DNA of 64,000 nucleotides from positions 615,692 through 679,691 of the forward strand of contig NZ_JAHYCB010000004.1 of the NCBI RefSeq assembly GCF_019430945.1, given 5' to 3'. The position numbers were made by a program, and so were the translations under genes. Below, in pieces: positions 9,770 to 17,704 of the stretch (position 1 is the first letter of the stretch; each line of letters opens with the position of its first letter). Under the pieces are notes generated by a model. It had not been told where the DNA came from and did no database searches. It saw only the letters and a program-made list of their open reading frames with translations. The stretch is from Neorhizobium populisoli. Its GTDB lineage: Bacteria; Pseudomonadota; Alphaproteobacteria; Rhizobiales; Rhizobiaceae.

Positions 9770-10739
9770 GTGCTGGCCGCCTGAACAGGAGCCAGAGGAA
9801 AATGGCGCCACCGACGCAGCCCATCACCGTGCCTACGGGTATCTCATAGGGATAACGGACCAGCCGGCCGAGGATGTCGCAACCCAGTACCAGGATCGCG
9901 CCGCTGAGCGCCACGACCGGCAAGGTGCTGCGCAGATTATCTCCCGCAAGGCGCGATACGATGTTCGGCACGACGATGCCGACGAAGGGGATGGTGCCGA
10001 CAACGACCGTACAGAGCGCCGAGATAACGGAGACGATCACAAGGCCGAGCTGCAGCATGCGGGCATAATCGACACCGAGCCCGATGCTTGCATCGCGCCC
10101 CATCGCCATGATCGTCAGCCGATCGGCGATCGCCCAGGCGACGATCAGCATGGCCGCGCCGATCCACAATAGTTCATAACGGCCGCGCAGCACGCCGGAA
10201 AAATCGCCGTTGGTCCAGACCGAGAGATATTGCAGCAGATCCGCCTGCCAGGCGATAAAGGTGACTGCCGCGCCGACAACCCCGCCGTAAACGATGCCGA
10301 ACAGCGGTACGAGAAACGGCTGCGTCGGCAGCAAGCGATGCGCGGTCATCAGGAAAATTGACGTTCCGAGAAGAGCAGTGCCGGTTGCGGCGATGCTTTT
10401 GAGGAAGAGGCTTGCTGAAGGCCAGAACAGCGTGACGACCAACACGCCGAGTTCGGCACTTTGCGCCGTGCCGGCCGTTGAAGGCTCGACATAGCTGTTG
10501 CGCGCCAGCGTCTGCATGATGAGCCCTGCGATCGCCATGCCGGCTCCGACCAGAAGGGCCGCCAGCGTGCGCGGCAGTCGGCTTACCAGCAGCAGTTCGA
10601 ATACTGCGGCATCGGAAAAGACGCGGCCCGGCGACACGTCGCTGACGCCGACAAACAGGCTTGCCACGACGAGAATTGCGAGCACGAGACCCGCAATCCA
10701 GGTTACCGACGACACTGGTTTCAGGACGGCGCTCGTCAT
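9762..10739 (-). CDS. FecCD-family siderophore permease (FatD/VctD/CeuB-like)
   Basis: First permease subunit, 325 residues, about nine to ten membrane helices. Key stretches are LLVSRLPRTLAALLVGAGMAIAG and, later, GTIPFVGIVVPNIVSRLAGDN, the latter being the ATPase-docking and ligand-channel region of FecCD proteins. NSYVEPSTAGTAQSAELGVL resembles the FatD/CeuB/YclN group. The ATG overlaps the binding-protein stop by the ATGA arrangement, so the four genes are one translationally coupled unit. Confidence 0.9.
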   Translation of the reverse strand: MTSAVLKPVSSVTWIAGLVLAILVVASLFVGVSDVSPGRVFSDAAVFELLLVSRLPRTLAALLVGAGMAIAGLIMQTLARNSYVEPSTAGTAQSAELGVLVVTLFWPSASLFLKSIAATGTALLGTSIFLMTAHRLLPTQPFLVPLFGIVYGGVVGAAVTFIAWQADLLQYLSVWTNGDFSGVLRGRYELLWIGAAMLIVAWAIADRLTIMAMGRDASIGLGVDYARMLQLGLVIVSVISALCTVVVGTIPFVGIVVPNIVSRLAGDNLRSTLPVVALSGAILVLGCDILGRLVRYPYEIPVGTVMGCVGGAIFLWLLFRRPAHG

Positions 10740-11635
10740 TTCGCGGCGGCAAATGCCTCTGCGACGGTCGCCATCACCCGCTGCATCGATTGCACGCCCC
10801 CGGCGGCGATGTAGAACTCCGCGGCCGGCAGATAAACGACCTGACCCTTCTTCCAGGCGGTCGTCTGGGCGATCAATTCGTTATTCAATGTCGCCCTGGC
10901 GCCCTGCTCGCCCGAACCAATTGCAGCGGCGCGATCGAGCACCAGCAACCAGTCGGGATTGGCCTTGGCGATGAATTCGAAGGAAACCGCTTCGCCGTGA
11001 TTGGCGGCCTTCACGTCGGGCACGGCTGGTGGCAGGTCGAGTGCCGCATGCACCCAGCCGAAGCGGGAGCCTGGACCGTAGGCTGTCACCTTCGGCCCGT
11101 TGGTCATGACGATCAAACCCCGGCCTTTGCCGGAGATCGCGGTCTTGGCTGCCTTGATCTGATCGTCGAGTTCGCTCGCGGCCTTGGCGGCTTCCGCCTG
11201 CTTGCCGAAGAGAGCGCCATAAGTTGCAAGCCTTTGCTTGGCCTGAGCCACGAGATCGTCGCCATCCATGGTCATGTCGATGGTCTGCGCCACCTTGGCG
11301 GCCGCATCCAACCTGGTGGAAGACCTGCCGCCGACGATGATGAGATCGGGGCCAAGTGAGCTCAGCGCTTCGAGATCTGGCTCGAAAATATCGCCGACGA
11401 CTTCGGCTCCCTGTTTCAACGGTTCGAGTTGCGACAGGAACAGCTTTTCCGGCACGCCTGCCGGCTTGACTCCGATCCGGTCGAGCGTGTCGAGGGCGGC
11501 GATATCGAAGACGGCAACCTTGGCCGGCGCCTTTGCAATCGCGACCGGCCCCCTGGCGGTCGAAATCTCGGCAGCCTGTGCCGAAAGTGCTGAAAGCGCA
11601 AAGGCGGCGACAGCCGCTATCGTCCTGATCTTCAT
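10736..11635 (-). CDS. Periplasmic siderophore-binding protein (FatB/CeuE/VctP/YclQ-like)
   Basis: Substrate receptor of the importer, 299 residues. Signal peptide MKIRTIAAVAAFALSALSAQA, with a Gram-negative Sec cleavage site (AQA/AE) and no lipobox cysteine. The mature protein has the two-lobe class III pattern (VAVFDIAALDTLDRIGV at the front) and the YGPGSRFGWVH segment characteristic of FatB/YclQ/CeuE proteins, which bind petrobactin, its 3,4-catecholate analogues or anguibactin. That matches the synthesis operon at 16409-22485. It is first of the four-gene import operon, preceded closely by the DUF2218 gene (33 bases). Confidence 0.9.
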   Translation of the reverse strand: MKIRTIAAVAAFALSALSAQAAEISTARGPVAIAKAPAKVAVFDIAALDTLDRIGVKPAGVPEKLFLSQLEPLKQGAEVVGDIFEPDLEALSSLGPDLIIVGGRSSTRLDAAAKVAQTIDMTMDGDDLVAQAKQRLATYGALFGKQAEAAKAASELDDQIKAAKTAISGKGRGLIVMTNGPKVTAYGPGSRFGWVHAALDLPPAVPDVKAANHGEAVSFEFIAKANPDWLLVLDRAAAIGSGEQGARATLNNELIAQTTAWKKGQVVYLPAAEFYIAAGGVQSMQRVMATVAEAFAAAK

Positions 11636-11668
11636 CGTCTCACCCTGTATTGCTCATCTCGCTCCGGC

Positions 11669-11968
11669 TCAGGCGGCGCGATCCTGTAGCTGCCATTGCA
11701 GAGCCTCCAGATTTTCGCGGAAGGCGAAGCGGACGAGATGCCGCTCGATCACCGATTGCGTCTCGGTGAGCTGTTCGGAACCCTCCGCAACCGCTGTGAT
11801 CTTCAGACCAGTGTCATCGGCATCCAGCACCGCCATGCCGCAGGAGAAACGGCATTCGCCGTGGTCTTCCGTATAGGTGACGTCGATCTTGTGGGCGAAA
11901 TGCTTGCACAGCTGGACGAGATATTTGCGGCCGTGTTCGGTTCGCCATTCTGCTGCTGCCTGGATCAT
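11669..11968 (-). CDS. DUF2218 family protein
   Basis: Small 99-residue protein of a family of unknown function. The ATG at 11968 is preceded by AAGGAG seven bases upstream, a strong ribosome-binding site that favours it over the longer frame to 12001. Visible features are HGRKYLVQLCKHFAHKI at the front and a CRFSCGMAVLDADDTGL segment with two cysteines, the core of DUF2218. Family members are often encoded beside siderophore receptors and transporters, as here between the TonB-dependent receptor and the binding protein. A role in iron handling or siderophore reduction can be proposed but is unproven. Confidence 0.8.
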   Translation of the reverse strand: MIQAAAEWRTEHGRKYLVQLCKHFAHKIDVTYTEDHGECRFSCGMAVLDADDTGLKITAVAEGSEQLTETQSVIERHLVRFAFRENLEALQWQLQDRAA

Positions 11969-12016
11969 GGATTGCTCCTTTACTTGAGTTTTATATTCCA
12001 CTTATCCCGACATGGA

Positions 12017-12047
12017 TGTGGCGACAACCCGGAAGGTTGCCGCCACA
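12017..12047 (-). terminator. Stem-loop after the TonB-dependent receptor gene
   Basis: A 13-base-pair stem with one G-U pair (arms 12017-12029 and 12035-12047, loop of five) lies 30 bases past the receptor stop codon. It has no clear uridine run on the minus strand, so it may be an mRNA-stabilising or partial terminator hairpin that lowers expression of the downstream DUF2218 and uptake genes. Confidence 0.4.
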
Positions 12048-12076
12048 CGCCGACGTGAACAATGTGATCACGTTCC

Positions 12077-14362
12077 TCAGAACGTCGCCTTTGCGGTCAG
12101 AAGAAATGCGCGGCCCGGCTCGTAAAGCGGCGTGACATTGCCGAATTCCTGGCCGTAGGTGGCGCGGTCGGAATAGGTTTCGTCGAACACGTTCTTCACT
12201 TCGGCACGGAAGGTGAAGTGCTGCATCGTCTCCGGCTTCCACTCGGCGAAGACGTTGACCACCGTATAGGCCTTGTAAGGGTCGCCGGCGCTGACATGGT
12301 CATATTCCGGCGCATATTCCAGATCGCCGCCAATGGTCAGGCCCCAATCCACGAACGTATGGGTCGCGGTGAGCGTAAAGATGTCGCCGACCGGCGTGGC
12401 AAGGTAGTTGCCGGAGTCGGAATCTGCAGGCGCCCCGTTCACGTCTACGTCCACATGCGCGTATTTCACCTTTACCGAACTGTCGGTCCATGCGTAGCCG
12501 GCGCCAAGCTCGAAGCCCCTGGAATCGAGATCCTTGTTGATCAGCGCACCTTCCGCCGCCGTCCGATAGGCTGCGACGCGGGCATTGTTGATCTTGGTCC
12601 GGAATAGGCTGGCTTCCGCCGTGAAACCTTCATAATGGGCTTCGAGGCCGATCATGTAATTGTTGGCGGTAACGACCTTCGGACCGTCCGCGCCGTAATC
12701 CCAGGCCGGGTTCATGATGAAGTTTTCCGCAAGCGGAATGCCTGCCCAGACATGCGAAAAACCGGCCTTGGCGGTGAGGAAATCCGTCAGGTCATATTCG
12801 CCGGAAATATTGGCGCTGAGGCCGCTATTGTCGAATTCCGAGCCGTTGACGCCGGTGAACCACTGATGGTCGGCGCGACCGCCGAACGAAAGGCGGGTAT
12901 GATCCCACGGCTCGAGACGCGCCTGCGCGTAGATGCCGACATTGGTCGCCTTTTCTGTGCCGGGCTCGAACGGATCGTCGAGGTCCGCCTTGTCACTGTA
13001 GAAATCGATGCCGGCGACGATATTGCCGATGTCCAAGGCGAACTTGTTCTCGAACTTGCCGTTGAAGCTCGAGGTCTCGCCGGTATCAGTATAGAGATAG
13101 CCGGGCGGGCCGAAGATCGGCACCTTCACCTCGGTGGAGCTGTAGGCCAGCTGAAATTTCGGATCCCACCAGCCTTCGGGCGACGTGTCCGTATAGGTGA
13201 AGACAGTGTTCTGCCGGTCCATGCGATAGTCGCGCACGCGCGGTTCCCATGGGCGGCCGGTATCGACGAAACCTGCATTGGCGCGGAAGGGACGCGGGGC
13301 GTCATCGACAACACGGTCATGGCTCAATTCGAAACGGTGGCCGTCTTGGGTCTCGTAAGCGATCTTGCCGAGACCGCTCAGGATATTGGTGCTGGTGCCG
13401 CCCACTTCATGACCATTGCCGGCGACGAAATCGTCACCCTTGCCGAAGGTGAAGTAGCCGAGGAATTCGAAACCCTCGTGCTTGCCATAGGCCGAAACAC
13501 CGGTCGTCACCGTGTCGCTGTTGAAATTGTAGGTCGACGTCACGAAGCCGCCGATCGATTGGCCGGGCGCCAGAAGGTCCGCCGCATCCTTGGTCTCGTA
13601 ATTGATCGAGCCCGCCAGAGCGCCGGGGCCGGCATCGGCCGGCGCGATGCCGGCGTCGACATCGACGGCCTTCAGAATAGACGGGTCGATTAGGTTGGTG
13701 GCATTGTGGTGGAAGACCTTGTTGTTCTGCCGGGCGCCATCGATGCTGACCGCAAGATTGGTCTCTTCCACGCCGTGAACATAGACCTTCTGCGACATCG
13801 GCAGCGAGCTGCCGACCTGGACGCCGGGTTCTTCGCGGAAGACGTCGGCGAGATCGGTCGGGTTGATGCGCTCCAGCTGCTCCTGGCCGATGACCGTTTC
13901 GCCGACATCGCCTTCCGCACTGGGCTGACCGTCGAGCACGATCGGGCGGAGGGTGGTGGTACCCTCCGCCGAACCTGCTCCGCCGGCCGCCGCCGGTGCG
14001 CCGATCACAGCGGTTCCATTATTGATCCGATAGCTGACGCCCGTGCCGGACAGCAGGCGGGCCAGCGCTTGGTCCGGCGTCAGGTTGCCGCTGACCGGCT
14101 GGGCCGTGACGCCTTGGGAGGTCGAAGCGGCAAGCGTCACCTGCAGGCCGGACTGGCGGCCGAAGGCGTTCAAAGCCGAGGCAAGCGGCTGTGCGGGAAT
14201 ATTGAAGTTGCGGGTGGCGGTCTGTGCCATGGCGGGGCGAGTGACGATCGGGCTTGCCACGATTGCCGCAGCAGCTACCGTCGCCATCAAGCCCAATGCA
14301 AAGGCTTTCTTTTTGGCCTTCGGCTCCGCGCCACGCAAAACTCCACTTACCGGCAAACTCAT
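12077..14362 (-). CDS. TonB-dependent siderophore/heme receptor with STN signalling domain
   Basis: Outer-membrane active-transport barrel, 761 residues. A signal peptide ends near RPAMA/QT. Residues about 50-120 form a secretin/TonB N-terminal short (STN) domain (FNIPAQPLASALNAFGRQSGLQV ... LTPDQALARLLSGTGVSYR), which in FecA/FpvA proteins contacts an anti-sigma factor. The plug follows (QLERINPTDLADVFREEPGV; DAGPGALAGS) and then a 22-strand barrel ending in the aromatic ALTAKATF-like terminus. FecR- and FecI-like genes lie directly upstream, so it is probably both receptor and sensor for the cognate siderophore. The plug resembles heme/siderophore receptors in general; petrobactin as ligand is inferred from the neighbours. 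The start at 14362 follows AGGAGA. Confidence 0.9.
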   Translation of the reverse strand: MSLPVSGVLRGAEPKAKKKAFALGLMATVAAAAIVASPIVTRPAMAQTATRNFNIPAQPLASALNAFGRQSGLQVTLAASTSQGVTAQPVSGNLTPDQALARLLSGTGVSYRINNGTAVIGAPAAAGGAGSAEGTTTLRPIVLDGQPSAEGDVGETVIGQEQLERINPTDLADVFREEPGVQVGSSLPMSQKVYVHGVEETNLAVSIDGARQNNKVFHHNATNLIDPSILKAVDVDAGIAPADAGPGALAGSINYETKDAADLLAPGQSIGGFVTSTYNFNSDTVTTGVSAYGKHEGFEFLGYFTFGKGDDFVAGNGHEVGGTSTNILSGLGKIAYETQDGHRFELSHDRVVDDAPRPFRANAGFVDTGRPWEPRVRDYRMDRQNTVFTYTDTSPEGWWDPKFQLAYSSTEVKVPIFGPPGYLYTDTGETSSFNGKFENKFALDIGNIVAGIDFYSDKADLDDPFEPGTEKATNVGIYAQARLEPWDHTRLSFGGRADHQWFTGVNGSEFDNSGLSANISGEYDLTDFLTAKAGFSHVWAGIPLAENFIMNPAWDYGADGPKVVTANNYMIGLEAHYEGFTAEASLFRTKINNARVAAYRTAAEGALINKDLDSRGFELGAGYAWTDSSVKVKYAHVDVDVNGAPADSDSGNYLATPVGDIFTLTATHTFVDWGLTIGGDLEYAPEYDHVSAGDPYKAYTVVNVFAEWKPETMQHFTFRAEVKNVFDETYSDRATYGQEFGNVTPLYEPGRAFLLTAKATF

Positions 14363-14487
14363 CCGCCCCGTCTCCTGATTACGCGATGTGTACGCCAAGC
14401 CCCCCGGCCAGCGTTTCAAGCGTAGAGACGACTGCACGCGGCAGTTTTTTCACCGCTCGTGAAAATTTTCAGGAAAACTTAACGGCC

Positions 14488-15462
14488 TCAGAAAAGTGCC
14501 ACGACACGAAGGTAAGGCAAAACATGATGCACCTTGCCGCCATAAGGCTGCACAAGAGCCTCAAGGGCACGATCAGGGTTCGACAGATCATAGAGGCCTG
14601 TGACGCGGCGATTGGCGAGATCGCCGCTCGGAATGCTGATCCAGGCAGGGTGGTAGCGTCGCAATTCCTCGACCACGGAAGCAATCGTCACGTCGTTGAC
14701 GAATAGCTTGCCATTGCGCCAGGCGGCGATGTCGTCCGGCGAAAGCCGATTGCGCGACGCTTTACCGTCTGCTCGCGCGACGGAAACGGAATCGCCCGGG
14801 GAAAGCTCGAACCGGTGTGAAGTGCCTTCCACCGAAAGGCCGACCAGACCGCGCAACAGCTCGACCGTCGTGTCTTCCGGCTTCATATGCACGTCGAAGG
14901 CAGTGCCGAGAACCGTAACTTGGACGCCCGCGGCATTGACGACGAACGGCCGTGCTGGATCATGTTTGACATCGAAAAAGGCCTCGCCCGCAAGCAGGGT
15001 CACATTGCGCGCACCATCGGCGAAATCGGTGTCGATTGCGCTTTTCGGCCCGAGCTCGACCACCGTGCCGTCGTCGAGGGTGATCTTGCGAAGTTCTGCC
15101 GTTTTCGTGCGGAAATCCGCCTGATACCGGAGAAACAGGGAGGGGCCGGCAAGCGCCAGCACAAGACAGGCTGCCAGCGCAAGCGCCACACCAACACCCC
15201 AGGCGCGGCGGCGCGGCCGGAGCGTGACGATTTTCGTCTGGGTTGCCGGTCGCCATAGATCCTCGTGGATCGGCGTGGTTTCGCCCATCAGCTCCCAGGT
15301 TCTACAGGCTTTCAGCCACGCCTCACGATGAGAGGGCGAGAAGTCAAGCCACCGGCCGAACTCCTGCTCGTCGCCGGGCGCGCGCGATGGCTCACGCAGG
15401 CGCAGGAACCAGTCCATAGCCTCTTCCAGAATGCTTTCGTCCGTTTCGCCCTGCCGTGCCAA
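14488..15462 (-). CDS. FecR-family anti-sigma factor / sensor
   Basis: Inner-membrane regulator of 324 residues. The cytoplasmic N-terminal DUF4880 region (about 10-60; EEAMDWFLRLREP, FSPSHREAW) binds the sigma factor, one membrane helix follows (about 90-115, VALALAACLVLALAGPSLFL), then the periplasmic FecR domain (ITLDDGTVVELGPKSAIDTDF, LLAGEAFFDVKHDP). It relays the ligand-bound state of the receptor to the ECF sigma factor. No ATG fits the full domain: the likely start is TTG at 15462, preceded by AGG; an ATG at 15417 would cut into DUF4880. A 201-base gap separates it from fecI. Confidence 0.87.
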   Translation of the reverse strand: MARQGETDESILEEAMDWFLRLREPSRAPGDEQEFGRWLDFSPSHREAWLKACRTWELMGETTPIHEDLWRPATQTKIVTLRPRRRAWGVGVALALAACLVLALAGPSLFLRYQADFRTKTAELRKITLDDGTVVELGPKSAIDTDFADGARNVTLLAGEAFFDVKHDPARPFVVNAAGVQVTVLGTAFDVHMKPEDTTVELLRGLVGLSVEGTSHRFELSPGDSVSVARADGKASRNRLSPDDIAAWRNGKLFVNDVTIASVVEELRRYHPAWISIPSGDLANRRVTGLYDLSNPDRALEALVQPYGGKVHHVLPYLRVVALF

Positions 15463-15663
15463 GTCTTTAACCTGCTTCGGATATCCCGCATTTTACAAAG
15501 CATGTCGCGATCCTATGGATTCGCTTTTGACGCTTTGGATTTCTGCTTTCACATGTCGTCATCGCAGAACCGTTACTCACATTTGCGCGAGATGCTTGTC
15601 CGAAATTTCCCTTTCATGCGTAGGAACGATTGAACAGTCCGGATTTTTCGCTTTTTGCAGCAA

Positions 15664-16179
15664 TCAGGCATTTTTCCTGTCGAGCGCGGTAGCTATCTTC
15701 ACCATGGCGGTACGGACGTGGCGATGGGCGGTGGCAACCGAAATGCCGAGATGGTCGGCGACGCCTTCCAATGTATGGCCGCCGAAGCGATACATTTCCA
15801 CAGCAACCCGAATTTCTGTCGGCAATCCATCGAGGACGGCGGCGGCGACGCGCACTTCATCGGAATACATGACCGCCTGTTCGGGACTGTCGGCATGCTG
15901 CGGCACAGTCCAGAACGGCGGGTCTTCCGAATGGCCGCGATATTCGATCTTGCGGCGCTTCAGGACGTCGAAGGCGAGGTTGCGGACGATGCGATAGAGA
16001 TAGGACGGTCCCTGGCGCGCGGTTTCGCTCGGCGCCTTGCCGGGCGCGAACCGCAGATAGGCTTCTTGAACGATATCCTCGGCCGCTTCGCGGGAGCCGA
16101 GAATACGCGCAGCATAATCCACCAGCGCGGGGCGGTGGGTCAGATAAACACTGTGCCGTTCTTCCGCGTCTGTGGTCAT
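15664..16179 (-). CDS. ECF sigma factor, FecI-like
   Basis: 171-residue extracytoplasmic-function sigma factor. Region 2 (about 15-75) contains DYAARILGSREAAEDIVQEAYLRF, and region 4 (about 110-165) contains LDGLPTEIRVAVEMYRFGGHTLEGVADHLGISVATAHRHV as the -35-recognition helix-turn-helix. In FecI systems the sigma factor is released when receptor and FecR signal siderophore, and then transcribes the receptor gene; the same order fecI-fecR-receptor is seen here. A RirA-type box lies 133 bases upstream, giving iron control on top of siderophore sensing. Confidence 0.92.
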   Translation of the reverse strand: MTTDAEERHSVYLTHRPALVDYAARILGSREAAEDIVQEAYLRFAPGKAPSETARQGPSYLYRIVRNLAFDVLKRRKIEYRGHSEDPPFWTVPQHADSPEQAVMYSDEVRVAAAVLDGLPTEIRVAVEMYRFGGHTLEGVADHLGISVATAHRHVRTAMVKIATALDRKNA

Positions 16180-16311
16180 ATGATCGAGAGGGCGAAATCT
16201 GTTTCACGCGCCGGGAGCCGGCAGGCGACGACGCCTGCCGGCTGCACGGCCGAATGGAATTGCACGTCCGAATTGCTCATCATGCCGGACGTCTATCTAT
16301 CATCAAAAAGT

Positions 16312-16326
16312 TGATTGCAATAGTCA
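16312..16326. promoter_or_regulatory. Candidate RirA iron-responsive operator (IRO box)
   Basis: The sequence TGA-N9-TCA (TGATTGCAATAGTCA) matches the IRO consensus bound by the rhizobial iron regulator RirA. Read on the minus strand it overlaps a -35-like TTGCAA, with GATAGA 17 bases downstream as a possible -10 for fecI. Chance matches to a 6-base specification are common, so the position in front of fecI is what gives it weight. The rest of 16180-16408 shows no gene. Confidence 0.5.
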
Positions 16327-16408
16327 TATTACGATGACGGCAGTACAGAGGTGAAAATCCGTGCCGCTCTGCATCGCCAATTCGGGTCCCAGCGATGCCG
16401 GAAAGGGC

Positions 16409-17704
16409 CTATCCTGCCACTCGTTTCAACGGCATTACCGGCACATTATGATTGCACCAGAGACCGAAGACCTCGCCCAGCCGCGCCTTCAGCCTGAATT
16501 CCTGCCGATCGGCTTCATCAAGGCGCTGGAAGACCGCCGCTGCGTGCGTCCTGTCACCCGTCTGGCCAAGCTTCATGCAAGAGTAATGCAGATTCTTGAG
16601 CGCCTGGAATAGCGCCTCTATCTCCTCACACCAGGCTTCGAACTCGGACGCCGGCAGCTTCAGTGCCCGCCAGAAGAACGCGAAGCCGTGTTCGTAGGCA
16701 TATTTGCGGATGGCGATGATCGGCAGTTCGCGCACTGCGGCGGTCAGATCGGCGAGCGTCAGACCATCGTAGCCTTCCAGATGGGCGGTAACGATACTGC
16801 GGACCGCATCGGCAATTGGATTGCGGTCTGGCACGAAGCAGGCTTCGAAATAAGCCTTTAAATCTTCCGGCGCCGGATTGCGGGCCAGTGCGTTGTCAAA
16901 GACATATCCGCCACCGACGGTCGGCTGCATGATGGCATTGATGACCGTCTTCCGATCGATCTCTCCTTCCCAGCGATAGTCAGGATCGTGCACGAACCAT
17001 TTTTCCGGATCGGCGGTCTTCTGCAGCATGAGGTAGTGCGGGAAGGGGTTCTGGTTGAACTTGTTCTCGCGCTCCGGCAGGTGGAACATGTCGAGCATGA
17101 CCATGACCGAGCCTGTCTCCCGCCGGTTCTCGACGAGGTCGATCAGCGTCTCGAGGTTTTCCGCCTTCGATTTTGCGGGATTGTACCATTCGCGGATCGG
17201 CACCGTGTAGAGCTGGGTGAACCATTCGCGGAAGAAATCCTGTTTGATCTCCGGGGAATGGTAGAGAAGTTCGAACCGGTCGCTGACGGTGAATTTCACG
17301 TCCCAGACGCCGAAATAGAAGGGCCGCTGATCGAGCCCGTTCCGCTTCAGCCCGTCGCAGACGCAGCTGACGAAGCAATGCACCTTGATGTCGTAATAGG
17401 CTTCGCCGTGAACGCCTTCATCCGTCGTGCCGCCGGTCATCGGGAAAGCCGGAACCGCAAGTTTCGGCAGGTATAGGCCGACGAGGTCCGCCACGGTTTC
17501 AAGGTCCTGGCTGGCGATCGCCTCTTCCGGCATGGCCAGATTATATTCCAGCTCCAGATTGAGCAGGATCTGCAGGATCAGCACTGAATCGAGATAGAGG
17601 TCCTCGTTTAGTCGTGCTTCAAAGGCAAAACCCTGCATATGCGGATGGGCCATCTGCTCGGTTAGCAGCGTTTGAATGGCGGCCAAAATTTCGTCGCGGC
17701 TCAT
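16409..17704 (-). CDS. AsbD-AsbE-like fusion: aryl carrier protein plus petrobactin condensing domain
   Basis: 431 residues combining two steps of the petrobactin pathway. Residues 1-80 form a carrier domain with Ser40 in YLDSVLILQ as probable phosphopantetheine site (AsbD role: holding 3,4-dihydroxybenzoate). Residues about 100-431 match the AsbE/DUF6005 pattern (YDIKVHCFVSCVCDGLKRN, RPFYFGVWDVKF, FHLPERENKFNQNPFPHYL), the enzyme thought to transfer the aryl group to spermidine. In Bacillus these are separate proteins. The ATG overlaps the asbC-like stop (ATGA); the longer frame to 17860 is excluded by that coupling. It is last in its operon. Confidence 0.8.
   Translation of the reverse strand: MSRDEILAAIQTLLTEQMAHPHMQGFAFEARLNEDLYLDSVLILQILLNLELEYNLAMPEEAIASQDLETVADLVGLYLPKLAVPAFPMTGGTTDEGVHGEAYYDIKVHCFVSCVCDGLKRNGLDQRPFYFGVWDVKFTVSDRFELLYHSPEIKQDFFREWFTQLYTVPIREWYNPAKSKAENLETLIDLVENRRETGSVMVMLDMFHLPERENKFNQNPFPHYLMLQKTADPEKWFVHDPDYRWEGEIDRKTVINAIMQPTVGGGYVFDNALARNPAPEDLKAYFEACFVPDRNPIADAVRSIVTAHLEGYDGLTLADLTAAVRELPIIAIRKYAYEHGFAFFWRALKLPASEFEAWCEEIEALFQALKNLHYSCMKLGQTGDRTHAAAVFQRLDEADRQEFRLKARLGEVFGLWCNHNVPVMPLKRVAG

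Noticed and set aside
14425..14451. Possible ECF promoter before the TonB receptor (GAAAAAACT and CGTCTC on the minus strand)
   Set aside because: The spacing of about 12 bases is short and the consensus for this sigma factor is unknown, so I did not list it as a feature.
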